This document shows positions 1 to 8,257 of a stretch of DNA of 64,000 bases, one piece after another (position 1 is the first letter of the stretch; each line of letters opens with the position of its first letter). Below the pieces are notes generated by a model. It saw nothing but the letters and a program-made list of their open reading frames with translations. It was not told where the DNA came from and did not search any database. The stretch is from Geodermatophilus saharensis (lineage in GTDB: Bacteria > Actinomycetota > Actinomycetes > Mycobacteriales > Geodermatophilaceae), in NCBI RefSeq assembly GCF_900188205.1, contig NZ_FZOH01000001.1, forward strand, positions 654,359-718,358, read 5' to 3'. Position numbers and translations under genes: made by a program.

Positions 1-1026
1 CGGCACGGCCTGCGCCGCGGTGACGCCATCACCGGCGCGGTCCGCCAGCCGCGGGAGGGCGAGCGCAAGGACAAGTACAACGCGCTGGTCCGGCTCGACA
101 CGGTCAACGGCCTCGACCCCGAGCAGGCGCGCAACCGCCCGGAGTTCACCAAGCTCACCCCGCTCTACCCCCAGGAGCGGCTGCGGCTGGAGACCGACCC
201 GCACCAGCTGACCACCCGGGTCATCGACCTGGTCATGCCGATCGGCAAGGGCCAGCGCGCCCTCATCGTGTCGCCGCCCAAGGCCGGCAAGACGATGGTG
301 CTGCAGGCGATCGCCAACGCGATCACCACGAACAACCCCGAGTGCCACCTCATGGTCGTCCTCGTCGACGAGCGGCCCGAGGAGGTCACCGACATGCAGC
401 GCTCGGTGAAGGGCGAGGTCATCGCCTCGACCTTCGACCGGCCGCCGTCGGACCACACCACGGTCGCGGAGCTGTCCATCGAGCGGGCCAAGCGCCTGGT
501 CGAGATGGGCCACGACGTCGTCGTCCTGCTGGACTCGATCACCCGGCTGGGCCGCGCCTACAACCTGGCCGCGCCCGCCAGCGGGCGGATCCTGTCCGGT
601 GGTGTGGACTCCACGGCGCTCTACCCGCCCAAGCGCTTCCTCGGCGCCGCCCGCAACATCGAGAACGGCGGCTCGCTGACCATCATCGCCTCGGCGCTGG
701 TGGAGACCGGGTCCACGATGGACACGGTCATCTTCGAGGAGTTCAAGGGCACCGGGAACGCGGAGATCAAGCTCGACCGCCGGCTGGCGGACAAGCGGGT
801 CTTCCCGGCCGTGGACGTCAACGCGTCGGGCACGCGCAAGGAGGAGATCCTCATGTCGCCCGACGAGCTGGCCATCGTCATCAAGCTGCGCCGGGTGCTG
901 GCCGCGCTCGAGCCGCAGCAGGCGCTGGAACTGCTGCTCGCCCAGCTGCGCAAGACGCGCAACAACATCGAGTTCCTCATGCAGGTCCAGAAGAACACGC
1001 CGGGCACCGCGCTCGACGAGCGGTAG
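1..1026 (+). CDS. rho: Transcription termination factor Rho, 5'-truncated by window edge
   Basis: Hexameric RNA-dependent ATPase helicase that ends transcription at Rho-dependent sites. The frame is open from base 1 to the TAG at 1024-1026, giving the C-terminal 341 residues; the start and most of the N-terminal domain lie outside the window. Visible are the end of the RNA-binding domain and the whole RecA-like motor domain. The P-loop SPPKAGKT is encoded near 271-297, followed by [20 protein letters not shown], and the R-loop-like [10 protein letters not shown]. The C-terminus is intact. In M. tuberculosis rho likewise precedes rpmE and prfA. Identity is secure; only the missing 5' part is unknown. 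Confidence 0.97.
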   Translation, partial: RHGLRRGDAITGAVRQPREGERKDKYNALVRLDTVNGLDPEQARNRPEFTKLTPLYPQERLRLETDPHQLTTRVIDLVMPIGKGQRALIVSPPKAGKTMVLQAIANAITTNNPECHLMVVLVDERPEEVTDMQRSVKGEVIASTFDRPPSDHTTVAELSIERAKRLVEMGHDVVVLLDSITRLGRAYNLAAPASGRILSGGVDSTALYPPKRFLGAARNIENGGSLTIIASALVETGSTMDTVIFEEFKGTGNAEIKLDRRLADKRVFPAVDVNASGTRKEEILMSPDELAIVIKLRRVLAALEPQQALELLLAQLRKTRNNIEFLMQVQKNTPGTALDER

Positions 1027-1029
1027 CGG

Positions 1030-1054
1030 CGGGCCCACCCGCCGGCGGGGCCCG
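1030..1054 (+). terminator. GC-rich hairpin after rho
   Basis: CGGGCCC (1030-1036) pairs with GGGCCCG (1048-1054) around a GC-rich loop that can itself fold. It begins 3 bases after the rho stop codon. There is no U-tract, which is common for actinobacterial terminators. Function is inferred from position and structure only. Confidence 0.45.
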
Positions 1055-1064
1055 GCCGATCAGG

Positions 1065-1070
1065 GATACT
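1065..1070 (+). promoter_or_regulatory. Possible -10 box for rpmE
   Basis: GATACT resembles a sigma-70-type -10 hexamer, lies just downstream of the rho hairpin and would give rpmE a leader of roughly 95 bases. No convincing -35 box is visible. Confidence 0.3.
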
Positions 1071-1171
1071 GGTCGGCCGAGCCCCGCGCCACCGCCGTGA
1101 GGACGGCCGGAATGACCGGCCGGTTCCCGGCGTTCGACCACCTGAACGGCCCAGACCCCGGAAGAGGCGAC

Positions 1172-1396
1172 ATGAAGCCCGGCATCCACCCCGACTACCA
1201 CACCACCACGGTGACCTGTGGCTGCGGGAACACCTTCACCACCCGCAGCACGGCGCCCAACGGTCAGCTGACCGTCGAGACCTGCTCGGCCTGCCACCCG
1301 TTCTACACGGGCAAGCAGCGCATCCTCGACACCGGCGGCCGCGTGGCCCGCTTCGAGAAGCGCTTCGGCAAGCGCGGCGCGCCTGCCGCCAAGTAG
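1172..1396 (+). CDS. rpmE: 50S ribosomal protein bL31
   Basis: Ribosomal large-subunit protein bL31, zinc-binding type, 74 residues. ATG 1172 was chosen because GAAGAGG (1161-1167) is well placed and [10 protein letters not shown] is the family's usual N-terminus; an upstream in-frame ATG at 1097 would add 25 unconserved residues. Cysteines at 16, 18, 38 and 41 form the C+ zinc site, so this is not the zinc-free paralogue made in zinc starvation. It lies alone between rho and prfA and is followed by a strong hairpin. Confidence 0.96.
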   Translation: MKPGIHPDYHTTTVTCGCGNTFTTRSTAPNGQLTVETCSACHPFYTGKQRILDTGGRVARFEKRFGKRGAPAAK

Positions 1397-1403
1397 CACC
1401 CCC

Positions 1404-1442
1404 GACGGCGCCCGTCCCACCTCGCGTGGGGCGGGCGCCGTC
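1404..1442 (+). terminator. Strong hairpin terminator after rpmE
   Basis: A 17-bp stem with one G-U wobble (1404-1420 with 1426-1442) and the loop CTCGC starts 8 bases after the rpmE stop codon. Very stable; no U-tract. Confidence 0.7.
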
Positions 1443-1458
1443 GTCGTGTCCGCCCCAC

Positions 1459-1484
1459 GCGTGCACTTCCGCGGAAGTGCACGC
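1459..1484. repeat. 26-bp perfect palindrome, copy 1
   Basis: Perfect inverted repeat with half-site GCGTGCACTTCCG, centred on CCGCGG, between rpmE and prfA. A near-identical second copy lies 42 bp downstream. It could be an operator for prfA-prmC-tsaC or an intergenic repeat; the sequence alone does not decide. Confidence 0.8.
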
Positions 1485-1500
1485 CACCCGTCCACCCCTC

Positions 1501-1526
1501 GCGTGCGCTTCCGCGGAAGTGCACGT
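1501..1526. repeat. 26-bp near-palindrome, copy 2
   Basis: Same unit as at 1459-1484 except for a G replacing A in the left arm (GTGCGC for GTGCAC) and a T replacing C at the last base. It ends 15 bases before the GGGAGG ribosome binding site of prfA, so it lies in the likely prfA leader or promoter. Confidence 0.75.
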
Positions 1527-1553
1527 CCCCGTCCCGTCCCGGGAGGTCCTGCG

Positions 1554-2633
1554 ATGAGCAGCCCCACCGACGCCGCGCCCGACCGGCTGCGCGGGCTGCT
1601 CGAGGAGCACGCCGCGCTGGAGACCGAGCTGGCCGACCCCGCGGTGCACGCCGACCAGGCCCGCGCCCGCCGCCTCGGCCGCCGCTACGCCCGGCTCGCA
1701 CCGGTCGTCGAGACCGCCCGCGCCCTCGACGCCGCCCGCGACGACCTCGACGCCGCCCGCGAGCTGGCCGCCGAGGACCCGGCCTTCGCCGAGGAGGCGC
1801 GCGGCCTCGAGGCCCGCATCGACGAGCTCACCGACCGGCTGCGCGAGCTGCTCCTGCCGAAGGACCCCGACGACGACAAGGACGTCATCCTCGAGATCAA
1901 GGCGGGGGAGGGCGGCGCGGAGTCGGCGCTGTTCGCCGGCGACCTGCTGCGCATGTACCTGCGCTACGCCGAGCGCCGCGGCTGGGCCACCGAGGTCCTC
2001 GACGCCGTACCCGCCGAGCTCGGCGGTTACAAGGACGTCTCGATCGCCGTGAAGTCCCGCACCGACGAGGGCATCTGGTCCCGCCTGAAGTTCGAGGGCG
2101 GCGTGCACCGCGTGCAGCGCGTGCCGGTCACCGAGTCGCAGGGCCGCATCCACACCTCCGCCGTCGGCGTGCTCGTGCTGCCCGAGGCCGAGGAGGTCGA
2201 CGTCACCGTCGACCCGAACGACCTGCGCGTCGACGTGTTCCGCTCCTCCGGGCCGGGCGGGCAGAGCGTCAACACCACCGACTCCGCCGTCCGCATCACC
2301 CACCTGCCCACCGGGATCGTGGTCAGCTCCCAGAACGAGAAGAGCCAGCTGCAGAACCGCGAGTCGGCGCTGCGCGTGCTGCGCTCCCGGCTGCTGGCCG
2401 CCGCCCGCGAGGAGGCCGCGGCCACCGCCAGCGACCAGCGGCGCAGCCAGGTCCGCACCGTCGACCGCAGCGAGCGGGTGCGCACCTACAACTTCCCGGA
2501 GAGCCGCATCTCCGACCACCGGGTCGGCTTCAAGGCGCACAACCTCGACGCCGTCCTCGACGGCGAGCTCGACCCGGTCATCGACGCGCTCACCCGCGCG
2601 CACACCGCCGAGCTGCTGGCGGCCGGCTCCTGA
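1554..2633 (+). CDS. prfA: Peptide chain release factor 1
   Basis: RF1 reads UAA and UAG and triggers peptide release. The protein has 359 residues, the normal length. The GGQ motif is at residues 235-237 ([10 protein letters not shown]). The codon-recognition segment [11 protein letters not shown] carries the PxT signature of RF1 rather than the SPF of RF2. ATG 1554 follows GGGAGG with a 7-base spacer; the frame is open upstream but that part is the palindromic intergenic sequence. Its stop codon overlaps the apparent CTG start of prmC, the methyltransferase that modifies this GGQ glutamine. Confidence 0.97.
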   Translation: MSSPTDAAPDRLRGLLEEHAALETELADPAVHADQARARRLGRRYARLAPVVETARALDAARDDLDAARELAAEDPAFAEEARGLEARIDELTDRLRELLLPKDPDDDKDVILEIKAGEGGAESALFAGDLLRMYLRYAERRGWATEVLDAVPAELGGYKDVSIAVKSRTDEGIWSRLKFEGGVHRVQRVPVTESQGRIHTSAVGVLVLPEAEEVDVTVDPNDLRVDVFRSSGPGGQSVNTTDSAVRITHLPTGIVVSSQNEKSQLQNRESALRVLRSRLLAAAREEAAATASDQRRSQVRTVDRSERVRTYNFPESRISDHRVGFKAHNLDAVLDGELDPVIDALTRAHTAELLAAGS

Positions 2634-3493
2634 AGACCCGCACGCTCCTGGCCGACGCCGCCCGCCGGCTGGCCGACGCCGGCGTCGAGTCCCCGCGCGT
2701 CGACGCCGAGCTGCTGCTCGCCCACGTCCTCGGCACCTCCCGGACGGCGCTGCTCACCCGGGACGAGGTCGACGACGACGCCGCCGCCCGCTTCGCCGCG
2801 CTGCTCGACCAGCGGGCCGAGAGGGTGCCGCTGCAGCACCTCACCGGCCGGGCGCCGTTCCGCCACCTCGAGCTCGCCGTCGGCCCCGGGGTGTTCGTGC
2901 CCCGCCCGGAGACCGAGCAGCTCGTGGAGTGGGCGCTGGCGCGGCTGGCCGGCGCCGAGGGACCGGTCGTCGTCGACCTGGGCAGCGGCTCGGGCGCGAT
3001 CGCGCTGTCGATCGCGCACGAGCACCCCGGCGCCCGGGTCACCGCCGTCGAGCGCGACCCGCAGGCCGTCGAGTGGACCCGCCACAACGCCGCGCAGCGC
3101 GCCGCCGCGGGCGACCGGCCGGTGACCGTGCTCGCCGGCGACATGACCGACCCGCGGCTGCTGGCCGACCTCGACGGCGCCGTCGACCTCGTCGTCTCCA
3201 ACCCGCCCTACGTGCCCGACGGCGCGCGGGTGCCGCGGGAGGTCGCCGACCACGACCCGCCGCTGGCGCTGTGGGGCGGCCCCGACGGCCTCGACGTCGT
3301 GCGCGGGCTGCTGCGCACCGCGGCCCGGCTGCTGCGCCCCGGCGGCGCGCTGGGCATCGAGCACGCCGACCAGCAGGGCGACGCGCTACCCGCGCTGGTG
3401 CGCGGCACGGGGGACTTCACCGACGTCACCGACCACCCCGACCTCACCGGCCGCCCGCGCTTCACCACCGCCGTCCGGCGTGGGGGAGACTGA
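2630..3493 (+). CDS. prmC: Release factor glutamine methyltransferase, apparent CTG start
   Basis: SAM-dependent N5-glutamine methyltransferase that methylates the GGQ glutamine of release factors. The Rossmann motif [13 protein letters not shown] and the catalytic NPPY (residues 191-194) are present. The first ATG/GTG/TTG in frame is GTG 2825, which would remove the whole N-terminal helical domain ([22 protein letters not shown]). That domain is encoded in the same frame back to CTG 2630, which overlaps the prfA stop as CTGA. Starting there gives 287 residues, the family's normal length, and no canonical start exists for at least 100 bases upstream. Initiation at CTG by coupling to prfA is inferred. 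Confidence 0.9.
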   Translation: MKTRTLLADAARRLADAGVESPRVDAELLLAHVLGTSRTALLTRDEVDDDAAARFAALLDQRAERVPLQHLTGRAPFRHLELAVGPGVFVPRPETEQLVEWALARLAGAEGPVVVDLGSGSGAIALSIAHEHPGARVTAVERDPQAVEWTRHNAAQRAAAGDRPVTVLAGDMTDPRLLADLDGAVDLVVSNPPYVPDGARVPREVADHDPPLALWGGPDGLDVVRGLLRTAARLLRPGGALGIEHADQQGDALPALVRGTGDFTDVTDHPDLTGRPRFTTAVRRGGD

Positions 3494-3499
3494 CCGCCC

Positions 3500-4141
3500 G
3501 TGGCCGACCTCTACGACTGCACCGACCCGGAGCGGCGCGCCGCGGGCCTCGACGCCGCCGCCGCGGCGATCGCCCGCGGTGAGCTGGTCCTGCTGCCCAC
3601 CGACACCGTGTACGGCGTGGGCGCCGACGCCTTCTCGCCCGCCGCGGTCGCCGGGCTGCTCGCGGCGAAGAACCGCGGCCGGGCGATGCCGGTCCCGGTG
3701 CTGATCGGGGAGGCCTCCACCCTGGCGGGGCTGACGCTGCGCGTCCCCCGCTCGGCCTCCCGGCTGGCCGAGGCGTTCTGGCCCGGGGGGCTGACCCTCG
3801 TCGTCGAGCACGCGCCGTCGCTGGCCTGGGACCTCGGTGACGCCGAGGGGACCGTCGCCGTCCGCCTGCCCGACGACGACGTCGCCCGCGACCTGCTGCG
3901 CCGCACCGGCCCGATGGCCGTCTCCAGCGCCAACCGCTCGGGCCGCCCCGCCGCGACGTCGGCCGACGAGGCGGTCGCCCAGCTCGGCGAGCACGCCGCC
4001 GTGGCGCTCGACGGCGGCCCCCGTGCCGGCTCGGCGGCCAGCACGATCGTCGACTGCACCGGTCCGGTGCCGCGGGTGCTGCGGGTCGGCGCGGTCGGCG
4101 TCGAGCGGCTGCGCGAGGTCCTCCCCGAGCTCACCGATTGA
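3500..4141 (+). CDS. tsaC: L-threonylcarbamoyladenylate synthase (Sua5/YrdC/YwlC family)
   Basis: Makes threonylcarbamoyl-AMP from threonine, bicarbonate and ATP for t6A37 modification of ANN-decoding tRNAs. It is a 213-residue single YrdC-like domain, the short form without the C-terminal Sua5 domain. Visible motifs are [12 protein letters not shown], the basic patch [20 protein letters not shown] and SSANRSG. GTG 3500 lies 6 bases after the prmC stop, with GGGGGAG at 3482-3488 as a plausible binding site, so it is probably co-transcribed with prfA-prmC. M. tuberculosis has the same order (Rv1299-Rv1301). Confidence 0.93.
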   Translation: MADLYDCTDPERRAAGLDAAAAAIARGELVLLPTDTVYGVGADAFSPAAVAGLLAAKNRGRAMPVPVLIGEASTLAGLTLRVPRSASRLAEAFWPGGLTLVVEHAPSLAWDLGDAEGTVAVRLPDDDVARDLLRRTGPMAVSSANRSGRPAATSADEAVAQLGEHAAVALDGGPRAGSAASTIVDCTGPVPRVLRVGAVGVERLREVLPELTD

Positions 4142-4145
4142 CGGA

Positions 4146-4199
4146 GGACCCCGTCCTCCCCACCCCTCGCAGGCTCAGGACGGGCCCCGGGACGGGGCC
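4146..4199 (+). terminator. Structured post-stop element, copy A
   Basis: First of five related ~54-nt elements in the window. Outer stem GGACCCCGTC (4146-4155) pairs with GACGGGGCC (4191-4199), leaving an unpaired A; the core contains CCCTCGCAGGCTC. It starts 5 bases after the tsaC stop codon and probably terminates the prfA operon. Confidence 0.7.
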
Positions 4200-4241
4200 G
4201 CTCCCGTCGCTCAGGTCACGCTCCGGGACCGGCCCGGGCGA

Positions 4242-4247
4242 TACCGT
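4242..4247 (+). promoter_or_regulatory. Possible -10 box upstream of wecA and the atp genes
   Basis: TACCGT follows terminator copy A and would give a leader of about 95 bases to wecA. There is no recognisable -35 box. It may drive wecA and the following small membrane gene. Confidence 0.35.
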
Positions 4248-4349
4248 GGTGGGACCGCCCTGTCGTCTCGCCCCGGGAGCACCGTCGCGATGAGCTCCTC
4301 CGCCGCGCGCACGGCCCGGGTCCCGCACCGGGCCGGGCGGGGCTGAGCC

Positions 4350-5663
4350 GTGCGCGAGTACGCCGTCGTCCTGCTCGTGGCCGCCGTGGTCACCTACCTG
4401 GCCACCCCGGTGGTGCGGGTGGCGGCGGTCCGGCTGCGGATGATGGCCGCGCCCCGTGAGCGCGACGTGCACGTGATCCCCACTCCGCGCGGGGGAGGGG
4501 TGGCGATGTACCTCGGCGTGGCCGCCGCGGTGCTGGTCGCCACGCGGCTGCCCGCGCTGCAGCGCACGTTCGACGACTCGCAGACCGCCGCGGTGCTCGT
4601 CGCCGGCGGGCTGATCTGCCTGCTCGGCGTCCTCGACGACAAGTTCGGCCTCGACGCGCTGACCAAGCTGACCGGTCAGATCGCCGCGGCCGGCGTCATG
4701 GTGCTGCTCGGCGTGCAGCTGGCCTTCCTGTTCCTGCCGGTCGCCGACATCGGGACCATCTCCTTCGGCCCGGACGTCGGCGTGCCGCTGACCATCCTGC
4801 TGACGGTCATGACCGTCAACGCGCTGAACTTCATCGACGGCCTCGACGGGCTGGCCGCGGGCGTCTCGGCGATCGCCGCGCTCGCGTTCTTCGCCTACAG
4901 CTACAACCTCAGCATGGTCGGCTACGACGAGGTGGCCAGCGCCCCGGCCCTGGTCACCGCCGTGCTCGCCGGCGCCTGCCTGGGGTTCCTGCCGCACAAC
5001 TTCAGCCCGGCGCGGATCTTCATGGGCGACTCGGGCTCGATGCTCGTCGGGCTCGTGCTCTCCGCGGCCGCCGTGAGCGCCACCGGCCGCGTCGACGCGC
5101 AGACCTTCGACTCCGCGGCCAGCCTGCTGCCGCTGGCGCTGCCGCTGCTGGTACCCATCGCCGTGCTCTCCATCCCGTTCACCGACCTGGTCCTGGCCGT
5201 GGTCCGGCGGACCCGCCGCGGGCAGTCGCCCTTCTCGCCCGACAAGATGCACCTGCACCACCGGCTGCTGGCCATCGGCCACTCGCACCGCCGGGCGGTG
5301 CTGACCATGTACTTCTGGGCGGCTCTCCTGTCCTTCGGCGCGGTGGCACTGTCGATCACCGGCGGGACGGCGGAGCTGCTCGTCGTGATCGGAGTCCTGC
5401 TCGCCGTGGGTGTCGTCGTCGTCCTGAGCCCGCACACGCGGCGGGCCGCCCGCGAGGCCCGGGCGGCCGAGATCGCCGCCCGGCGACGGCGCAGCCGGGC
5501 CGCGCACCCCACCGCCCGCGCGAGCCGCACGCGGGACGGCCGGCCCGCCGGCCCGGAGACGCCGACCGCACCCCCGTCGTCACCCGGGCCGACCGCGCCC
5601 GGACCGACCGCGCCCGAGCCGACCGCGCCGCGCGCGGCCGGCGCGGGCCAGGGCCTCCGGTGA
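4350..5663 (+). CDS. wecA: Undecaprenyl/decaprenyl-phosphate GlcNAc-1-phosphate transferase
   Basis: Polytopic membrane enzyme of the MraY/WecA family that moves GlcNAc-1-phosphate from UDP-GlcNAc to the polyprenyl-phosphate carrier; in mycobacteria this begins the arabinogalactan linker. Diagnostic motifs: LDDKFGL (D96-D97), NFIDGLDGLAAG (from N160), IFMGDSGS (around 224-230) and the cytoplasmic HLHHR. About eleven membrane segments are predicted. Residues beyond about 375 form a Pro/Thr/Ala-rich tail (PTAPGPTAPEPTAP) not needed for catalysis. GTG 4350 has no good ribosome binding site. The carrier lipid and acceptor in this organism are unknown. Located just before the atp genes as Rv1302 is. 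Confidence 0.9.
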   Translation: MREYAVVLLVAAVVTYLATPVVRVAAVRLRMMAAPRERDVHVIPTPRGGGVAMYLGVAAAVLVATRLPALQRTFDDSQTAAVLVAGGLICLLGVLDDKFGLDALTKLTGQIAAAGVMVLLGVQLAFLFLPVADIGTISFGPDVGVPLTILLTVMTVNALNFIDGLDGLAAGVSAIAALAFFAYSYNLSMVGYDEVASAPALVTAVLAGACLGFLPHNFSPARIFMGDSGSMLVGLVLSAAAVSATGRVDAQTFDSAASLLPLALPLLVPIAVLSIPFTDLVLAVVRRTRRGQSPFSPDKMHLHHRLLAIGHSHRRAVLTMYFWAALLSFGAVALSITGGTAELLVVIGVLLAVGVVVVLSPHTRRAAREARAAEIAARRRRSRAAHPTARASRTRDGRPAGPETPTAPPSSPGPTAPGPTAPEPTAPRAAGAGQGLR

Positions 5664-6136
5664 GCGCGCGCCGTCCGGGGACGGAGGTCCCCTGGGACCT
5701 GTCGTTCCTACGCGTGGGTGCGCTGGTGACCGGCGCGGTCGCCGTCGTCGCCGCGCTGGTCGCCGGGCTCATCGCGGGCTGGGCCGACGCCGCCGGCGTG
5801 CTGGTGGGCGCCGCGGTGGTGACGGCGTTCTTCGTCGTCTCCGGCGTCGTCATCGCCTGGGCCGGCCGGATCGACGACACCTTCACGCTCCCCGCGGCCC
5901 TGGGCACGTTCTTCGTCAAGGCCGTCGTCCTCTTCGGGATCCTGAACGCGCTCCCGGAGGACGGCTGGCTCGACCGGCGCACCATGGCCTGGTCGGTCAT
6001 CGTCGGCGCACTGCTGTGGAGCGGCATCCAGCTGCGCTGGGTCTGGACCCGGCCGCTGTACTACGTCACACCGCCGCCGCCACCCGGTCAGGGGAGCCTC
6101 CCCCCGGCACCGGACGGGACCGCGACGCGCGGCTGA
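5660..6136 (+). CDS. Small membrane protein preceding ATP synthase genes (AtpI-like position)
   Basis: 158 residues with four predicted membrane segments (roughly 20-42, 45-67, 78-100 and 108-127) and a Pro/Gly-rich cytoplasmic tail (TPPPPPGQG). GTG 5660 overlaps the wecA stop as GTGA. Position matches M. tuberculosis Rv1303, annotated as an ATP synthase I-like protein. AtpI-type proteins help assemble the c-ring, but sequence similarity here is weak and the role is inferred from position. It has no catalytic motif. Confidence 0.75.
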   Translation: MSARRPGTEVPWDLSFLRVGALVTGAVAVVAALVAGLIAGWADAAGVLVGAAVVTAFFVVSGVVIAWAGRIDDTFTLPAALGTFFVKAVVLFGILNALPEDGWLDRRTMAWSVIVGALLWSGIQLRWVWTRPLYYVTPPPPPGQGSLPPAPDGTATRG

Positions 6137-6142
6137 TAGTGT
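6137..6142 (+). promoter_or_regulatory. -10 box, leaderless arrangement, atpZ
   Basis: TAGTGT ends 7 bases before ATG 6150. Initiation at or next to the A of the start codon would give a leaderless transcript, and so a promoter for the atp operon proper. Confidence 0.5.
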
Positions 6143-6149
6143 CCCGGCG

Positions 6150-6479
6150 ATGGCCGAGGACGATCCCGTGCGCGGGGACACCCGGCCTCGACCTGCGCGA
6201 CCGTCCGCTCCCCGGGGCAGTGGTGCCGAGACCGGCTACGCCGTCATCGGCACGATGATCTCCGGGATGGCCGTGTGGGGCGGGGCGGGCTGGTTGCTCG
6301 ACCGGTGGTTGGACACGCGGGTGTTCGTGCCGGTCGGCATCATCCTCGGCATGGCGGCGGCCATCTACCTGGTCGTCGCCCGGTACGGCGGGCTGCCACC
6401 GACACCCGGTGCACCCGAGAAGAGCGACACCCCGGGCGGACGACGGAGCCGGCCCAGGACGCAGAAGGGACAACGGTGA
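6150..6479 (+). CDS. atpZ: AtpZ/AtpI family protein
   Basis: 109 residues. The core YAVIGTMISGMAVWGGAGWLLDRWLDT...IILGMAAAIYLVVARYG has the paired membrane helices and the GWLLDRW loop of the AtpZ/AtpI family, which is linked to F1Fo assembly and, in some bacteria, divalent-cation transport. The N- and C-terminal tails are disordered and basic. No ribosome binding site is visible; a -10 box 7 bases upstream suggests leaderless translation. Its stop overlaps the atpB start as GTGA, so the two are translationally coupled. Confidence 0.85.
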   Translation: MAEDDPVRGDTRPRPARPSAPRGSGAETGYAVIGTMISGMAVWGGAGWLLDRWLDTRVFVPVGIILGMAAAIYLVVARYGGLPPTPGAPEKSDTPGGRRSRPRTQKGQR

Positions 6480-7303
6480 CCTCCAGCGCCCTCGCGCTCG
6501 CTGACGTGCTCGCGGTCGAGGAGAGCAGCGGGGACGGTTTCCAGGCCCCCGGTCTCAGTGAGTTCTACCCCGAGCCCATCGCCGAGTTCTCGCTGCTCGG
6601 CGTCGACTTCAGCATCACCCGCATCACGCTGATCCTGTGGATCGCGACCCTGGCGATGCTGGCGTTCATGGTGGCGGCCTCGCGCCGGCCGCAGATCGTG
6701 CCGGGCAAGCTGCAGTTCGTCGGGGAGAGCGGCTACTCGCTGGTCCGCGACGGCATCGCGCGCGACGTCGTCGGCCCCAAGGGCCTGCCGTTCGCGCCGT
6801 TCCTGGCCGCGCTGTTCTTCTTCATCCTCGCGAACAACCTGATGTCGATCGTCCCGTTCGCGCAGATCTCCCCGATGTCGAAGTTCGCGTTCCCGCTCGT
6901 CCTCGCGCTCATCTGCTGGGTCATCTACATCTACATCGGCATCCGCGAGCAGGGCGCCGGGCGCTACTTCAAGGACATCCTGTTCCTGCCCGGCGTGCCC
7001 AAGCCGATGTACGTCCTGGTCACCCCGATCGAGATCCTGCAGAACTTCGTCGTGCGGCCGTTCACGCTGGCCGTCCGGCTCTTCGCCAACATGTTCGCCG
7101 GCCACATGCTGCTGGTCGTCTTCGCGCTCGGCGCGGTCTACCTGTTCAGCCGGGACAACTTCTCGATCGTGTTCGGCCCGGTCTCGGCGCTGATGATGAT
7201 CGTGATGACGTTCTTCGAGCTGCTGGTCATCTTCCTGCAGGCCTACGTCTTCACCGTCCTGATGGGGACCTACCTCAACGGCTCCATCGAGGCCGAGCAC
7301 TGA
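6476..7303 (+). CDS. atpB: ATP synthase Fo subunit a
   Basis: Membrane subunit that forms the proton half-channels against the c-ring. 275 residues, five to six membrane helices. The essential arginine is R201 in PFTLAVRLFANMFAGH, and the last helix has FELLVIFLQAYVFTVLMG. GTG 6476 was chosen because it overlaps the atpZ stop (GTGA) and gives the family length; longer in-frame reading lies wholly within atpZ. First core gene of the run atpB-E-F-H-A-G-D. Confidence 0.97.
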   Translation: MTSSALALADVLAVEESSGDGFQAPGLSEFYPEPIAEFSLLGVDFSITRITLILWIATLAMLAFMVAASRRPQIVPGKLQFVGESGYSLVRDGIARDVVGPKGLPFAPFLAALFFFILANNLMSIVPFAQISPMSKFAFPLVLALICWVIYIYIGIREQGAGRYFKDILFLPGVPKPMYVLVTPIEILQNFVVRPFTLAVRLFANMFAGHMLLVVFALGAVYLFSRDNFSIVFGPVSALMMIVMTFFELLVIFLQAYVFTVLMGTYLNGSIEAEH

Positions 7304-7353
7304 CGGCCTGACTGCACCACCCTGAGCGCACCACCCGCACGACCCCCGCAAGC

Positions 7354-7373
7354 CGCCCGGCGGACACCGGGCG
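7354..7373 (+). promoter_or_regulatory. Intercistronic hairpin before atpE
   Basis: CGCCCGG (7354-7360) pairs with CCGGGCG (7367-7373), 7 bases before the AGGAGG site of atpE. A 5'-stabilising or processing hairpin could help raise c-subunit output, which must exceed that of its neighbours. Inference from position. Confidence 0.35.
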
Positions 7374-7397
7374 ACGACACAGGAGGAACACCTCGTC

Positions 7398-7625
7398 ATG
7401 GATCTTCTCGCTGAGCTGACCGGCAGCATCGGCTCCGTGGGCTACGGCCTCGCCGCCATCGGCCCCGGCATCGGCGTCGGCATCGTGTGGGCCGCCTACA
7501 TCCAGGCCACCGCCCGCCAGCCCGAGTCGGCCGGCCTGACCCGCACCTACGCCTTCCTCGGGTTCGCCCTCTCCGAGGCGCTCGCGCTCATCGGCTTCGT
7601 CGTCCCCTTCGTCTTCGGCATCTGA
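7398..7625 (+). CDS. atpE: ATP synthase Fo subunit c
   Basis: 75-residue hairpin of two membrane helices that builds the proton-driven rotor ring. The glycine-rich first helix (GLAAIGPGIGVGIV) and the ion-carrying carboxylate E60 (FALSEALALIGF) are clear; the Q/ES ligand set of sodium-type rings is absent, so this is a proton ring. The polar loop is RQPES. AGGAGG at 7381-7386 is the strongest ribosome binding site in the operon though its spacing to ATG is long (11 bases). Confidence 0.97.
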   Translation: MDLLAELTGSIGSVGYGLAAIGPGIGVGIVWAAYIQATARQPESAGLTRTYAFLGFALSEALALIGFVVPFVFGI

Positions 7626-7675
7626 TCCCCGCCTCCGGGTAGGGACACAGGGCAACCAGACAGGACACTGAGACC

Positions 7676-8257
7676 ATGAGAATCCTCGCCGCGGAGAGCG
7701 CCAACCCGCTGCTGCCGCCGCTCGGTGAGATCATCATCGGCCTGATCGCGTTCGCGGTCGTGCTGTTCGTCTTCTTCCGCTTCGTCGCGCCGCGCTTCGA
7801 GCAGGTCTTCCGGGCCCGCCGCGAGGCCATCGAGGGCGGCATGGAGCGGGCCGAGGCCATGCAGGCCGAGGCCAAGGCCGCGCTCGAGCAGTACCGCGCC
7901 CAGCTGGCCGAGGCCCGCACCGAGGCCGCGCAGATCCGCGACCAGGCGCGCGCCGAGGGACAGCAGATCCTCGAGGAGCTGCGGGCGCAGGCGCAGGAGG
8001 AGTCGGCGCGGATCGTCGCCCGCGGCGAGGAGCAGCTGGCCGCCAACCGGCAGTCGGTGGTCAACCAGCTGCGCGGCGAGATCGGTGCGCTCGCGGTCGA
8101 CCTCGCCGGCCGGGTGGTGGGCGAGTCCCTCGAGGACGAGGCGCGCCGCCGCGGCACCGTCGACCGGTTCCTCGACCAGCTCGACGGCATGAGCGCCGGG
8201 GGTGCCTCCGACGGCCGGACCGGCAGCACCGTATTCGTCCCCGGGACGGACCGCTGA
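7676..8257 (+). CDS. atpF: ATP synthase Fo subunit b
   Basis: Peripheral-stalk subunit, 193 residues. One N-terminal membrane helix (about 18-38, IIIGLIAFAVVLFVFFRFV) is followed by a long charged helix (FRARREAIEGGMERAEAMQAEAKAALE and beyond) that dimerises or pairs with delta. Last base of its TGA is the first base of the atpH ATG, so translation is coupled. Confidence 0.96.
   Translation: MRILAAESANPLLPPLGEIIIGLIAFAVVLFVFFRFVAPRFEQVFRARREAIEGGMERAEAMQAEAKAALEQYRAQLAEARTEAAQIRDQARAEGQQILEELRAQAQEESARIVARGEEQLAANRQSVVNQLRGEIGALAVDLAGRVVGESLEDEARRRGTVDRFLDQLDGMSAGGASDGRTGSTVFVPGTDR

Noticed and set aside
4290-4346. Possible 18-codon leader peptide ending 3 bases before wecA
   Set aside because: Has an ATG and a weak GGGAG but no conserved content; too short to support without comparative data.
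4131-5507. A 458-codon reverse frame opposite wecA
   Set aside because: Antisense shadow; His/Gln/Arg-rich composition with no family, while wecA motifs are complete.
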